Shown in pieces: positions 1-13,613 of a stretch of 64,000 nt of DNA (within the stretch, counting starts at the first letter, position 1; each line of letters starts with the position of its first letter). Under the pieces are notes generated by a model. That model was not told the origin of the DNA, ran no database searches, and saw nothing but the letters and a program-made list of their open reading frames with translations. Source of the DNA: Diospyros lotus (Eukaryota; Streptophyta; Magnoliopsida; Ericales; Ebenaceae); contig NC_068352.1 in the NCBI RefSeq assembly GCF_014633365.1, forward strand, positions 25,205,310-25,269,309, given 5' to 3'. The position numbers were made by a program, and so were the translations under genes.

Positions 1-1265
1 TATACAAACAAACAGATAGTGAACTATTGACAAAATTAAGAACTAATTCACTGGTTAATTAACCTCCAACAGCATCTTATCATTAAGCAACAATTTGGAA
101 CAATATTGGGCTTTCTGAAACAAAAGTGAAATAAAGTGACATACACATTTTAACCCCACAGAATGCAAGAGTTCATCGAGAAAATTACTATAATCACTGA
201 AATAGAAATTAAAAATGAGTTTTCTGTAAATCCCTGAGGCTTTAATTATGTGCAAGTATTAAAGAATGTGGCAAAATTCAATTTTGAATATTGAAGCGGA
301 AGAGATAACAAATTCATCTTGTGGAAGTGATGTGTTTTAAATTATTGTTTTTCCATGCACCATATACGAAAATCCCGATTGGCTTGGATAGATCAAGACA
401 GACACTTTCAAGACAGTAAATTAAAGAGTTAAAGCAAACACAAAATCTATTACAACATGAACGAAACATGAAGTGTGAAATTCAACGGCATAACCTAATC
501 AGCTTCCACGGTGATACATTATTGCAAAGAAAGATTACGCACTTGTCTAGAACCCTAACGCAATTTGCAAATATTCAATCCCTGAGCTACAACAAAAAGC
601 ATGCCTCATACATCGTCACACACCTTTATTGCTAATGAAATGAAATTACTATGAAGGAAACACAAAGAAGCTCCGGTTCGCAAGCAAGTCAGGCAATCCA
701 CATAAATAGCGAACACAACACCATTCACGATCAAATCCAGTGACGTAACGGTAACAAGATAGCGCACTGTAAACCACAACTACATTAGGAATATACACAA
801 ACCAGATCGTGAATTTGGATCTCCGGATTGAAGTGGAGAGCTCTCTATCGAGATACTTCAGATTCGGAACGGCCTGGAGAGAGAGAGGAGAGAAGAAAAC
901 GCGTTTTATTAGCTGAATCGTCAGAGATTGATCGTTGACCAATCAAAATAGAGTAAAATGCGAAGACAGACATTCAGCGGACGGATGCGCATTTATAGTG
1001 CGAGAGAGAGCGAGAGAGAGAGAGAGAGAGAGAAAAAAAAAAAGGAAATTACAAGGCGGCTTCGAGTGGCTGTCTTGTTGGGGGTGAAGCTTGGAACCGT
1101 GTTCCGAATGATTCCTTCGTCGTCTCTGAGAACAGGGATTCAGAGATGAATCGGGGATCAGTTACAGGAACGGGGAAGGTTCGTGTGGGCCACTCGATAC
1201 GATGAACTGCAATTGGTCCATCATGAAAATGTTGGATATTCATCAAGGGGGAACTATTTATAAAT
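1..1265 (-). promoter_or_regulatory. Probable promoter and 5' leader of a minus-strand gene leaving the left edge
   Basis: Reading the minus strand, a TATA-like box (TATAAAT) lies at 991-999. It is followed by a pyrimidine-rich CT leader (complement of the GA run near 878-896) and then a possible 5'-UTR exon that ends near 805 in front of a GT dinucleotide. A second TATA-like word lies near 1256-1263. CT-rich leaders with an intron are common in plant genes. No conserved coding exon could be recognised between 1 and 950, so the coding part, if real, lies to the left of the window. This is an inference from signal layout only and could be a chance arrangement. Confidence 0.3.
1003..1043. repeat. 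(GA)n microsatellite followed by an A-run
   Basis: A nearly pure GA dinucleotide tract is followed directly by an A-rich run. It sits just upstream of the putative minus-strand TATA box. Confidence 0.85.
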
Positions 1266-4200
1266 AAATAAAAAAATTTTAAGCGACGCACGTTTATCAC
1301 GCACGCAGCTGCCTGATGGTTTTGAACGCCGAGAAGCTGCCGAGGTCGCCGGTCGCATTGCCAGGTTTATATTTGATTCCTCTTCCGGTATTTCTTACCC
1401 CAAACTAAAAATTATGAAAAGCAAGTGGCTTGAGGATGAGAGTATCCGATAAAATTTGTCATTTTTATGAGAATTTCTTTATTTGTTTAGAAGTTAATTG
1501 GTTGTTTGTTACATAATTATCTTGAATTTAAGTGTAAAGAGATTAATAATAATATTATTAAAATTATTAAGATGTATTTAGTAATTTATGTTCTATGCAT
1601 AAATTTTGGTGTGTTTGTCTAATATACACGATTTAAATTTATTGTAAATGTTAGATGACTTATCTATCGTGCGAGTTCTAAAACACTAAAAAGTATGAAA
1701 ATAATAATATTTTTTAATTTTGATAAATAAATATAGAAGAGTTGTCATTAATTAGTATGAATTTCGTGGGTAAGAAGAGCTACTAGTATAATATTACCCT
1801 GTTAACAAAATATGTAAAGGAACTTTCCTCCTCGGTTAAAAGACACGGAGGAGAAGCTTGACCCGAAATTCTAGAAGGAAAATGTGAAGTATAAACAAGG
1901 CCTCGTTTGGTTGATTCCTTTTCAAACTGTCTTTTTTGGCTTTTTCACTTCAAAAGGCTCGAGGTATTTGAAGTTTGAATGACAACTTTTTAACCTTTTT
2001 TAACTAATTGACATTTTGAGCTCTTTTTGGATGCAGTAACTCAAACTTAAAAAGTTAAAGCGCTTTCGGTGCTTTTGTTCTGCGGAGGCAACATCAATGG
2101 CTTTGAATTTTTTTTTTAAATAAAAGTGCCTTTCAACGTGTCCGGCCATAAAATAATACCACCAATATGGAGCCCCACCTGGAATTCCACTTTTTAATTG
2201 TCACTTAAAATAGCAACTCCCTTTAACGCCACTAACTAACAAATAGATCCCAACACGCCTAAACTTGGTTGGTTTGGGGTCCGATCCTAGGACTTGGCCG
2301 GCCCAAACTTCGGGCCCAATAATAATAATAAGAAGCTATAATCTTTATGCTGCCGGCCCAATTTTGGGGTCCGATCCAGGAGGTAGCCATTGACTTGTGG
2401 ACAAATGGAAGGAAAAATTTAGGAAAGTTCATGGAAAGAAAGGTGTGTGAACAAGGGGGACATGTTCTTTCAACGTTTTTGACATGGGAAAACTGGCGTT
2501 CCTTCGTTTCTAAGGTCCTTTATATCTTTCACCAGGAAGGGAACACGTGTCTCCACTTTTATGACATTGAAGCTTTTATAATTATGAGCTAAAATTTAAA
2601 TTTATTGTGATTGAGACTCATAAACAGTAATTATGATTTTAATTTTGACTATAATAGAATGTTAAATTTGATTTTAAATAAAATTTATCTTATCTGAAAA
2701 ATATCCTCATTAATCATCTTATGATCAAATTTCATGTATATATTTATAGATGATTTTGATCTATAAATAAGCATTCAATACTCTAAAAATTAATTATAGT
2801 AATATCATTTAAATATCACTATTATTTTATTAATTTCATTATAATGATATTTTATTCTTTTTATCGATAGTTTTTCTCAATTTGATTTTTTCACGTTAAA
2901 TTATATCTTCGTGTATGTGATTAATGGTTTAATCATAATTTGTATTCAATCCAAATTTCATAACAAAAGCAAACTACTTATAGATATGCAGATATGGATT
3001 TTTACCATCAATGGTGATAGTTAAATACTGAAGATTAGGACTCGTTCAGTTGTATAAAACATTTTTTAAATTTTTTAACTCTAATTTTATAATTAAATAT
3101 ACTTTAATGTTTTATATTTAAAAAACAATAACATTATTTATAATAAAATTAAAATTAAAAACTATAAAAATATTTTCCACAGCTAAGCAAGCCCTTATTG
3201 GGAATGACAATACACGGGGGCGACTCTTCTCCCATATTTGTCCTTCAATTTCTTATATATGTGTGTGTATATTTGTACTTGTAAGGTAATATATTCAATT
3301 AGTTCTCTATTATCATCTCCATTAAATAATGAAAAATAATAAACAATATATATATAAATATTGTTTGTAACTACAGAATGTAGAAAAATAATAAAATGGA
3401 AGTTGCAGCAATATATTTTGATATATATTGAGGTATGCAAGTTGATTCGGTCTCCTTATATATCCCTTTGCCAACCTTTTCCAATTAACAATATATATAT
3501 ATATATATATTATGTAATGTGAATTCACTATTACTCACGTATTAAAAGATTTACTAATTTTATATTAATAGCCCTTTGATATAAAAATATCATCCTCACA
3601 TTGACGTTCTTGCCATTGTATCTGTACGTAGGATCATGGGAACACAATCATGAAATGATGTCAGCAATAGCCATGCATGCATGTACGTGCATGAACCTGG
3701 AACACAATTTTGGTCAGCCTTACGTAAATCCAACAGCTAAGGAGGCAAATGCAAGTTTAATCTGCATGCAAAGCTTACCGGCCAATTACCAAGAAACATC
3801 ACCCCTAAATCCTAATATTCAATTAATTAAGTTACGTCTATGAACGTGGTATATAAACAAACATTCATGCAAGAAAAAAAAATTAAAGCTTTATATTATA
3901 CAAACCCTAAAGCATGTAAAGTTCTCATATAATAGTATAATAATAGAGATGATAACACTATTAGTCAAAGGTTTGTTGAATATTGAAGCCATTTGGCCAC
4001 CTCACAACAAGAATATAACGACATATATTCATGAAACTACTAGATCTAAATATGATAAATAATCCAAGAGAGTCAACTTCTTGGACGTGGGAGTAACTAG
4101 GGAAAGCCATGTGCAAACATCTCCCTATATTTGTGACGTGTAATTACTTTTATAAGTAATCTTATGTAATGGAAGGCCAAGTTTTCAATTAAGGTGACGA

Positions 4201-7200
4201 AATACGCCATTAAACAAAGGTTTGCAGCCGATGCCATACCCACAATCGAAGCAAAAAATGTGGCGTTGCGACTTGATTTTTAACCCCCAAAACACAGAAG
4301 CACGACAAATGTCGAAATTCATTCTACATTCCATGCACAATCTAACGGATTGGGATTTGTCTATGGGGAGGCAAGCAAGGGGACAAGGGTGAGGCTTATC
4401 CTTAATTACATCACTGAAAACTAGTTAGCACATTCGACAAAGCCGTGTTTGGATGCATATTAAAATGAAGCTGCGAGCATTTGGGGTTTGGGGTTCCAGG
4501 ACAGTCATTTGTTAATGTATGAACGGGGGAGATGTAACGCAAGGAATCAGCCCTAGGCTAGGGCTCTAACTGGTTTGACCATGAGCCAAATCTTAAGCAG
4601 ATGAATAAAATATAATAGTATTTGACTAAACCCTATATTGTTAGCCAGAGGTAGATGTATCAAACACCTGAATTTCAACGACTTTTAATTGGGTTTCTGT
4701 TTTGATTGCTTTGCTTGCTAGATTGGTACTGCATTTGTCTTTCTAAACATATAAATATACAACAAAAATGCATGAGTTGTATTAAGGACGTACAGTAAAT
4801 GAGTGAAAGTAGTAATTCTAATTTATTGAGGTTGTGTTTGGACAGAAGAATTCTAAATAATATCATTAGAAATTTGTCACTTTTAGAGTCATTTCTTTTT
4901 TTTATTTTTATTTCTTACGTCCAAATTCAAATGTTTTCAACCAAAATGCATTAATTTTTAATTCCACATTCTAAATAGAATGCTCAAAGGACCATATTCA
5001 ATTGGACCCTAAAATGATTTATATGTTCTATTGAAAAATACTGTCAGATTATGCTATGATTTAGTGATGATTTTATAATACAGTTCTAGTTAAATGTTGG
5101 TTTTTCTTTCTTAATTACGTGATAATTAAATCCTAAATACCTAAATGGTGTTATTTCACAAATAGAGTTTTTATGTAAAATGAAATACATATTCATGTAC
5201 ATAAACTCATTCACGAAATTATAAGACGATGAGGATGAAGGGCCTTGTTGACCTTTAAGAAGATGGAAGACACCTTTCAATGGGGTAAGGTGGCTGCAAA
5301 AGTAGGAAGGAGCAGCGGCTAAAAGAGTGACACGTTTTAAAGGACATGCCAGCCACAATCTTGGACTTGCAATTTGAATTTTGGATTGGATCCTTCGTGG
5401 CCATACATTATCCAAAAACTATTGAGAAGCTCTCTGTAACTAAGTTTGGAACCATCGTGGAAATGTACTTTTTACTTGGTTTCTGTTTGAAAATGGATAT
5501 TGATGCCATACGTTTGGTCAAAGAAGCTTACTTTTTGTTTGATAAATTTAAATTCCGTGTCATAATTGAATGATTTAATTAAACAAGACCATCAAACACT
5601 GTAGTTATTAGTAAAAAGAAAAGAAAAACTACCAATATATAATATATATCACTACGAGATATATTATCTAGCAAAAACAAAAATATATCACTGTGACAAC
5701 ATATAGAGGATGAGAATGAGTATGTAAAGAGTGTTTTAATGGTGAAACTCCACATTTTGAGAGTCAAAAAGACAACCATTTTTATACACAACCCTTGGAG
5801 ATAATTTTCAAACAGTTACTTGCTTTCTCTTTACCTGCAGCACCCTCTTAATAGGAATAAATATTACTTTTAAGAATTCTTTCATGGGTTAGTTTGATAA
5901 TAAAAGTTTATCGCGGTGGTCTCCTCCACAATTAAAATTCAAATCTTTTTAAGAGTGAGTTGTCACAGAAATTTTTGTGCACTAGTTGTGCAGAAACAGT
6001 AATGGAAGAAGAGAAACAGGAATATTGTACGCGAACAGTAATAGAAGAAGAGAAATAATAACTTGAGAGTAAGAATGATTATTCCATGCTCTCACGTCTT
6101 CGTGAGTTACAAAGTTTATTATATATACAAGAAAAGAAATAGTTGTAACTAATTGTAACTAACTAAATAGCCATAACGTACTGCTTACTTCTCATGATGC
6201 ACATTAAATATAATTATATATATAAATATCTAAATTTCTAAAAGCGTCAACTATTGTGCAGGAGAATAAAAAGAACTCACTTTTTTCTCTTTTTTGCTAA
6301 GAGTCATAAAAGGCTGAACACCCCACAACCCTTTTCAATTAATTTGACAACAAAATGAATATTTGGTGATGATTATATAATATATTTCTCCATTTTGGCG
6401 AGGAAAAAAAATGTGCTTCAATTTCAACTATTGCCTTGGAAGCTACGTACCATTATGACACACATTTTGACTTCAATTTTAATTTGGTGCATTTATATTT
6501 CAACATTTTGACGACTAGCTAATTGATGAGGGTGAACAGTAGTCCATTGTCAAAACATGATAAAATTTGTTGCACTTAATCTACCAAAAATGCAAGCTTT
6601 CAGAGTTCGATTGACACGCCGAGAGCCACAATCCGATCTCTTAGGTGGCGCTGATGGCAGCAGATCTGTAGAAGCAAAGAAAGACATTTGAGAGACAAAT
6701 TAGCAGAAGAAATTAAAAATTAATTAAGAGACATGGCTCAAGAAGTTTGAGAGAAAGAAGCAACCAAAAGCCACATATAGGCATATATTTCCTCAATCAT
6801 TGGTGGGGGATCTAACCACCTTTACCGACTAATCAGTCTCACCACTTTTGAAGGTCAAACCCCTCCATTAGGCGCCATCTGGCTCTGTCATCCAATCACA
6901 AATTACCTTCGCCTGGTTACCTCCCCTCTGGGTGATACATAATCTCCATGCTCAAGGGGGTGAGAAGGTTCGGTGTGGTTATATATGGTTTTAAATTTTA
7001 TTTTCAATTTTAAAATTAAATAAACTTAAAATGAGATCATTTCATAAGATGAGGGCCGATGGAGATAGAATTCACGCAAATAATTTGAAATTGTGGAGCA
7101 CAGAGTGTGAGGTTTCACACATACATATATATATGTATATACATTAATTATTGTTATTTTTATTAATTAAAAAACAATAATACAGGCAAATAATATCATG

Positions 7201-7560
7201 TAAAAGTAAATATGTTTTTTATGATTGCAATTTCTATTCCCTTGAAGAGCCTTACTTTGTCATTTGGGGTTCATGATCTCCATCATAATATTAATTTGGA
7301 TTTAAAGAGTGGAAGAATTAATAATATATATTTTCACTAATACCCTAGACTTTAAGCACTAATTAATCCTAATCTCCATAGATACACCCTTGCCCTAGCT
7401 GTACACATGTCCTTTAAACTTCCAAACTTTTATATATTTCTCAAGCAATATGTCGGTGTACATATATTATAATTTTTAAAATCTTTTATTTTAAAGTAGC
7501 AAAAATAGGAGCGCATAGTAACCAAAAGGAAACATCAAGCACGCCCTTAGTTTCAATTTC
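1266..7560. other. AT-rich intergenic DNA, no gene recognised
   Basis: No open frame here has a recognisable domain, and the frames are short and show no coding-like composition. It contains TA and AATA microsatellites (for example near 3494-3511). Two stretches begin with GTTTGGTT- or GTTCAGTT-like words (about 1905-2110 and 3030-3200), typical of old MITE ends, but no clean target duplication was found for either. Confidence 0.6.
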
Positions 7561-7798
7561 TACCACTAGAGAGAGCGAGAGAGAGGGGGGGGGGGGGTCG
7601 GCACCAAATCATATTGACTTCAATCCATTTCTGACACAGTTACCTCATCTCTATATATAGGGATTTTATTTCCTATTTGAGTAAACAAGTTCACTTAACC
7701 TTCCGCAGAAAGGTCACTGTTCTATCATAGAGATAGCCTTCTCTTCATCCCTTCATCAACTTCACAATTAACCATCTGTGCAACGAACAACTGTAGCA
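7561..7798 (+). promoter_or_regulatory. Core promoter and 5'-UTR of the MYB gene
   Basis: A TATATATA box at 7652-7659 lies about 140 bases before the MYB start codon, which predicts transcription starting near 7685 and a 5'-UTR of about 110 bases. Just upstream is a GA tract running into a 13-base G homopolymer (7585-7597), which is unusual this close to a core promoter. The in-frame codon at 7778 is GTG, not ATG. The first ATG in this frame is 7799, and its context AGCAATGGG is favourable. Confidence 0.55.
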
Positions 7799-9119
7799 AT
7801 GGGAAGATCACCATGCTGTGATAAAGTTGGCGTGAAGAAAGGTCCTTGGACTCCAGAAGAAGATAACAAACTCATCCAATATATTCAGATGAATGGACCT
7901 GGCAACTGGAGAACCCTTCCCAAGAATGCTGGTATTTCATGTTCTCTCGTTGTAAATTAGTATATATGTTTTTTCTTTATCCTTTTTTTGGTGAATCAAT
8001 GATTATCAGAGATATGGGTTTTTTAATCTAATGCCATGGTTCATTGCACAAATATAGGGCTTCAAAGATGTGGAAAGAGTTGCCGGCTTCGATGGACCAA
8101 CTATTTGAGGCCTGATATAAAGAGAGGAAGGTTCTCGTTTGAAGAAGAAGAGACCGTAATTCAATTACACAGTATTCTGGGCAACAAGTAAGAACATCAA
8201 TTAATTAGATGCAAACAAACAGTTTGATTAGAGAGCTTCTCTTAGCTGAATATCTAACAAGAGATATAGAAGTTATATTTTATTTTTATTTGTTTTATTT
8301 CGCATAAAGTTGTATGAGATCGATACCTAACAAGTCATACTTGAATTCAGGTGGTCGGCCATAGCAGCTCGGCTGCCGGGCAGAACCGACAACGAAATAA
8401 AGAACTACTGGAATACTCATATCAGGAAGAGGCTTCTTAGGATGGGGATAGATCCAGTGACTCATAGTCCTCGCCTTGATCTTCTAGATCTTTCTTCGAT
8501 TCTCAGCTCGGCTCAGCTCAATCTTTCGAACTTGCTTGGGCTTCAGGCTCTGGTGAATCCTGAACTTTTGAGGCTTGCTTCAACTCTCTTGGCAGCTCAC
8601 CAAGAAAACCCAGAGATGCTTTTGCAGAAGCTTCAAGAAAACCAGCTCTTGAACACCCAAATTCAGAATCAGACTCCGATGATTAACCCAAATAATTTCC
8701 AAACTGCACTTTTCGATCAAACAAACCTTATCCAAGAGATGGGAACGGGGCAAGTTTTGACAGATCCAACGGGTTTGAGTTGCCAGAATTTCCAGGAAAC
8801 TTTCCAGGAAAATGCAAGTTGTTCAGGTTTGAATGGAAGCTTTGTTAATCTACCAAACTATGGCTGTAACATGTCTGATCAGATCACTACAGATCCATCG
8901 GACAACTCAGCCTTCCAATCAATGAACAATAGTAGCAAGAATAGCCAGAATTTCAACTTTGACTCGGTTATGTCGACACCTATGTCGAGCCCAACACGAT
9001 TGAATTCATCACCCACATTCATCAATGGCAGCACTGAAGATGAGAAAGAAAGCTACTGCAGCGACATGTTGAAGTTTCAAATTCCGGAGGGCTTAGATTT
9101 TGATAATTTCATGATGTAA
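7799..9119 (+). CDS. R2R3-MYB transcription factor, subgroup 11 (MYB41/MYB102-like)
   Basis: Three exons (7799-7931, 8058-8187, 8351-9119) joined by GT-AG introns of 126 and 163 bases give 343 aa. Exon lengths of 133 and 130 bp are the classic pattern of plant R2R3-MYB genes. R2 covers about residues 14-62 with tryptophans 17, 37 and 57. R3 covers about 67-115 with Phe70, Trp89 and Trp108. The segment after R3 begins [20 protein letters not shown], the signature of the Arabidopsis MYB41/49/74/102 group. Family members act in the nucleus in ABA, drought and salt responses and in suberin or cuticle control; that role is inferred here from family. The bHLH-interaction motif in R3 is absent. The C-terminus is rich in Asn, Gln and Ser, as usual for an activation region. 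The reading frame is clean throughout. Confidence 0.95.
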
Positions 9120-9197
9120 CTGTTGCTTGAGTGGGTTAGCTTGAATTAAGGTTTCTTTTTTTATTATTATTTTCCTGTTTAATTTCTTTGTTAGGGT

Positions 9198-9398
9198 TTT
9201 GTGGAAGAATTATGCCAGATATACATCATTTTTTACATCTTGAACTATACAAAGGGGTATTATGACTAAAATACCTCTCGCCTCCATACACCTCATGCGC
9301 CTCTATGCACCTCATGAGGGATATTTTTATCATTAATACACTTTTGTGTAGCTCAAGATGTATACAAAGGTATATCAATAGCATTATTCTTTGTGGAA
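9198..9398. mobile_element. MITE copy 1 (Mutator-type) in the MYB 3' region
   Basis: The element body is 9207-9389 (183 bp), flanked by a perfect 9-bp direct repeat TTTGTGGAA (9198-9206 and 9390-9398). Its ends are GAATTATGCC and, on the opposite strand, GAATAATGC, and most of the element folds back on itself. A second copy of the family lies at 21915-22079. A 9-bp target duplication is the mark of the Mutator superfamily. It begins 87 bp after the MYB stop codon, so it probably lies in the MYB 3'-UTR. Confidence 0.8.
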
Positions 9399-10657
9399 AG
9401 AACCGTTACACACCTGGATATACAGCTATATATAGCTAGTAGCCTGTATCATTATAATTAATAATATCTGTGTTTTTTTTCCTTTAATTTGCGATCCATT
9501 TTTGGTATTCCTCTTCCTCTTCTTGTATCTTCTTTGCAAAGAACACTAGAAGAACTTTGATAGATTCAGAAGCATTTAAACAAATCTGAAGCAGTAGTTC
9601 ATGAAGCCTTCAGAATTTTGCCATTAATGAAGAATTTTGCTGAGGATATATATGTATATTTACCTTAATTTCGTATGTTAATGAAGAAATGTGACGGGCT
9701 TGCAGTTCCACTATTCCTATGAACTAATATCAGTAAGTTGAAAGACCCATCAAGAATGGAATGGATCAACTGGTGGCTTCTGATTAACTTTTCGTTTACA
9801 GGTTCAATTGTTTTCATGTGATTTTTCTCGCATCGACTGGAACTTTGGATCCATTTTCTTCAATATTGAAACTTGATCGTCGACCATGCAAATCTTCATT
9901 AATTTCTCTTTTGCTTTCTGGATTTGATCACACGTATGGCCTTTGCAATCAGTTTTAATGTACAATTCCTAATGGTTTGTGTGCACAACCAAGAAAGTAT
10001 GGTTGACCTAGGTTCAAATCATATGAAAATTATTAATTTATTTTCATTAGAAAACACATTCGCCATTCACTTATCCTAAAGTTCAGGCACCCAGCGTCAT
10101 CAGAAAAAAAAAAAGTCTTGGTACATATTTTTGCAGTGTTTTCTTCCTTCGTTTTGGGCTCATTGCAATGCCCGTAATCGTGCTTAATTAATTTACTCAA
10201 AACAGTATTATCATACTGTGGCCAAATGTAAATAATCGGGGCGTAACCAAACCATGTTTTTAGCTGTAGATGATGCCACAACTGCAGCAAAAGCCTTGGC
10301 CACATGTCCTAAATTAAATTTTCTGGTTTCTAACAGTTACGTGCTTGTTTTCTCTTCCCAGAAACACCGGCTGTGGCTCTATCTACGAAGCTCTCTGCTG
10401 TTACCACCTTGCCACCTTCGCATTACGCCAAGCTGCACCCGCCCGCTCAACGACCAAACAACGTGCTTCTTAATTTTTCCCAATTCAAAAGCTGTACTTT
10501 GAATATAAAGTCACAAAAAGCGCATTCTTGTCTTCGCATGCGCTCGTCTTCCGCCATCTAATCACCAACAATTTCCAAGAGAAAAAATGGTACCTTTTTC
10601 AAAATTTACATATTCAAAAGGAAACTAAAATGAAATTCTAGCATTATTTTTATATAG
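9399..10657. other. Intergenic, with one possible coding fragment
   Basis: No conserved domain was recognised. Between about 10373 and 10561 an open frame reads like a plastid transit peptide: rich in Ser, Thr, Leu and basic residues, almost no acidic ones, and with an RMRSSS-like end. It starts at GTG rather than ATG and stops without continuing into a mature protein. It may be a stray first-exon fragment of a chloroplast protein, or chance. Confidence 0.3.
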
Positions 10658-11285
10658 TTTTTTTTTTCTACAAATGAAAATGTATTAATAAAAATAAAAT
10701 AAAATACACAAACGTTTACCAAAAAGACAAACGGAGCACACCCCGTAAAAACACACAGAAACAGACCAACCCTCGTATTAGAAAAAAAAACCAAAACCAC
10801 ATCCCCCTCAAACATACCGTACGGAGAACATTCGGAAACAGACCAATAAATAAATAAAAAAATATGAGAGACCAACAACAAGCTTCTCATAGCAATAAAA
10901 GGCACAAGAGAACATGAGAAAGTCTTTAAAGAACCACCGAACAAAGCTGGCAGCTGAGGAGGATAACAAAGGCTAGCCCACACAGGCCTCCAAAGAGCCC
11001 CAAGGATGAAAAGTGGGGGTCACCATCAAATCCAAAGACCTTCAGCCACCGGAAGCGACCCATATCCCAAATTGAAATATGATGCAGGAGAAACCTGCTC
11101 TTAATGATGACAACAGCATAGGAGTCAGCAAGAAGGCAGAGCGAAGCGAGGGACAACCCTGTCAAGAGCTGCAAAAAAACCCACACACACAGACAAGAAA
11201 AAATCAAGTAAAGGAGAAAACCAATCAAAAGCCAAAGAAATAAAAAATCAACAGAGAACAACCAAGAGACGTTGGGCTACAAGCC
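10658..11285 (-). mobile_element. Probable 5'-truncated LINE 3' end
   Basis: On the minus strand this segment has hydrophobic, Cys/Phe/Leu-rich frames without a domain, then a TATTAATA-type end and a 10-base A run (T run at 10658-10667 on the plus strand). That layout matches the 3' ends of plant L1-type LINEs. No clean target duplication was found, and the 11285 boundary is only where the composition changes. A processed transcript copy is the alternative. Confidence 0.4.
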
Positions 11286-12555
11286 TGTTATAAACAATTA
11301 ATAATGACTAAAGCCAATGCCAAGTAGATTTAAGGTGAAGCATGTTGGAGGCTAAACTTTTTTAGCTTGAAGATCAAACCCGCTTAAGGACAGGAGGATA
11401 ACCCAAAAGGACCCTAATCCACGAAATGAGAAAAATCATCTAATTAACATGTTTTCTCAAAAACCAACCTAATAATGTCGATAGAAATCACATGAAAATA
11501 CCATGGCATGTATTTTTATGCATTTTTATACAGTTACAACCCACCATTATAAGATTATAGTACTATTTTAATAAAAAAAATCAAGTTTTGATACAGTGAG
11601 GTGCAAATTAAGACGAAGTTGTTGACTCTCCCACCCATCGACTTTCCTATTATATAAGGATGCTATAGATAGGAATGCTTTTGGCACGTTTTTATAGATT
11701 TAATTGGGAGATGGAAGTTCCAAGGAGCCACGTTTGCTAGATGTTATGTTTGTGGTTATGAATCTTACGCTAATTGTGACGTTTGAAGATCGTAAAGAGG
11801 GTTGGAAAATTTTTACACGAACTAGCCATCTTTGTGCATCATTGGGCTGCTATTAGTAGAAAACAATATGATTAAAAAATAAAGTAAATTGATTAAACAT
11901 GTTCCATTCACATTTATATTAGCTGATATAAAAGGAGGGTTGACAAGATGTGGATTATGCATGGATTGATCTACATTTATTATTTAGATTATATCTGTAT
12001 ATGTTGGAAGGTGGTGGGATAACTCACATAAAAATAGGAGAAAACTTAGAGACTTTAACTTAACTCACAATTGTTGTTTTTCAGATCCCACACACAAGAA
12101 TTCCTTCAAAAACTAACTATTTGTACTATTCAAATGAAAAGTCACATAATAAAAACAAAATAAATACAATAAATCTCATTAAATGCATAAAAACTATATA
12201 TTAAATTTTCAAAATTCCAGGCAATTTGACCAACTTCCACTTAAATAGTCATAACTTTCTGCATAAAACTCCAATTATTAATGCACCGTTAATTGCATTT
12301 GAAACTAGACATTTGTAGCTTTATGTAGATATAAAACTTGTCCAGATTTATTGAACATTCACTTAGATAGGAAGCTGAAAAGTCAGTCTTGAGAATTTGG
12401 ATAAATTATACATTAAAGATTATGTTTATTTTCTAACATTGTACCCTTAATATTCAACGAATAATATATATGTTTCGTTTTTTTGTCTATCCCCATCAAC
12501 TATTGATAGACATGTACCGGGTATATGTACACATGTTTAATTTATATATATATAT
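11286..12555. other. AT-rich intergenic DNA
   Basis: No gene, no recognisable domain and no clear repeat structure were found. It ends in a TA microsatellite (12543-12560) that abuts the LTR element. Confidence 0.6.
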
Positions 12556-12560
12556 ATATA

Positions 12561-12953
12561 TGTTATGGTTTTGGATCAAAAATAAATAACAATGAACAAA
12601 TCATCAACCACATAAATGAATACAGAATTTAATGTGTAAAACTCAAATCGGGAAAAACTGCCAATAAAAAGAACAAAATATGGCTAAAATGATGTTGATA
12701 CTATAATAGTGATATAATTGCAATAATTTTAGGATATTGGATACTTATTTATAAATTTACCACTCATCTATAGATATATATAAAAAATGATTTAAACAAA
12801 TCTATATTCTAATCAAAAAATGAATCACGAATAAAATAAATTTTGATTAAGTCTCGAAAAAGATAAATCTTCAATTGTAGATATATCCCAATTACAATCA
12901 AATTTAAAATCCTAATTACAGTCAATTTTGAATTTCAAGTCAAAATTATAACA
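12561..12953 (-). repeat. LTR copy 1 (393 bp)
   Basis: It starts TGTTATGG and ends ATTATAACA. It aligns along its length with 18885-19238, including shared words such as CATCAACCACA and ACAGAATTTAATGT-like stretches. Confidence 0.55.
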
Positions 12954-13613
12954 AATTTCACCATGACATGAAATTCAAATATAGAATTATTCATAATTAT
13001 TTCTTCCAATAATATCGTGGAGAATTAATCTCCCTAGGGGGCGTTTGTTAAAATGAGCAAGATAAGATGGTATCAATATAAGATTGTGATGCTTTCTAGA
13101 CCAAGATATGGAATGGTCAAGATAAGGCCGGGAAGCATTCCAAGATTTCTATCAAACTGTTTGTTAAATTTTTTAAAATTCACTGGTAATTGTACTTTTT
13201 CTTTTCATATGTTTGTTAATACATATGATAAGCACCAAGATAAGGATTTTTTATCAAAATATCCCTATTACCAAATTCATTCAAAATTATTTGTTAACAT
13301 CAACAAGAAGTTATTTCAAAAATAAATATCGTGCTCTCTTATAATAATATAACAAAATCAGCCATAGGCAAATAAAATAGAAATATAAAATAAAATTTTG
13401 TATTAAAAATTTAATGTTTAACAATAAACCAAAATAGTCATTATGTGCCTTTACCAAACAATTAGTTAATCATATCAAAACCAAAATAGCCATTACATGT
13501 CTTTACCAAATAGTTAATATCCCAACCTATTGCAAATAATTAAGGACATAGCTAATTATATCAAAATCAAAATAGCCATTGCGTGTTTTTACCAAACAGT
13601 TAATATTCCAATC

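Noticed and set aside
10926..11261. Minus-strand 111-codon hydrophobic frame
   Set aside because: It looks like the non-coding or degenerate 3' part of a LINE rather than a membrane protein gene. It has no conserved motif and overlaps another such frame.
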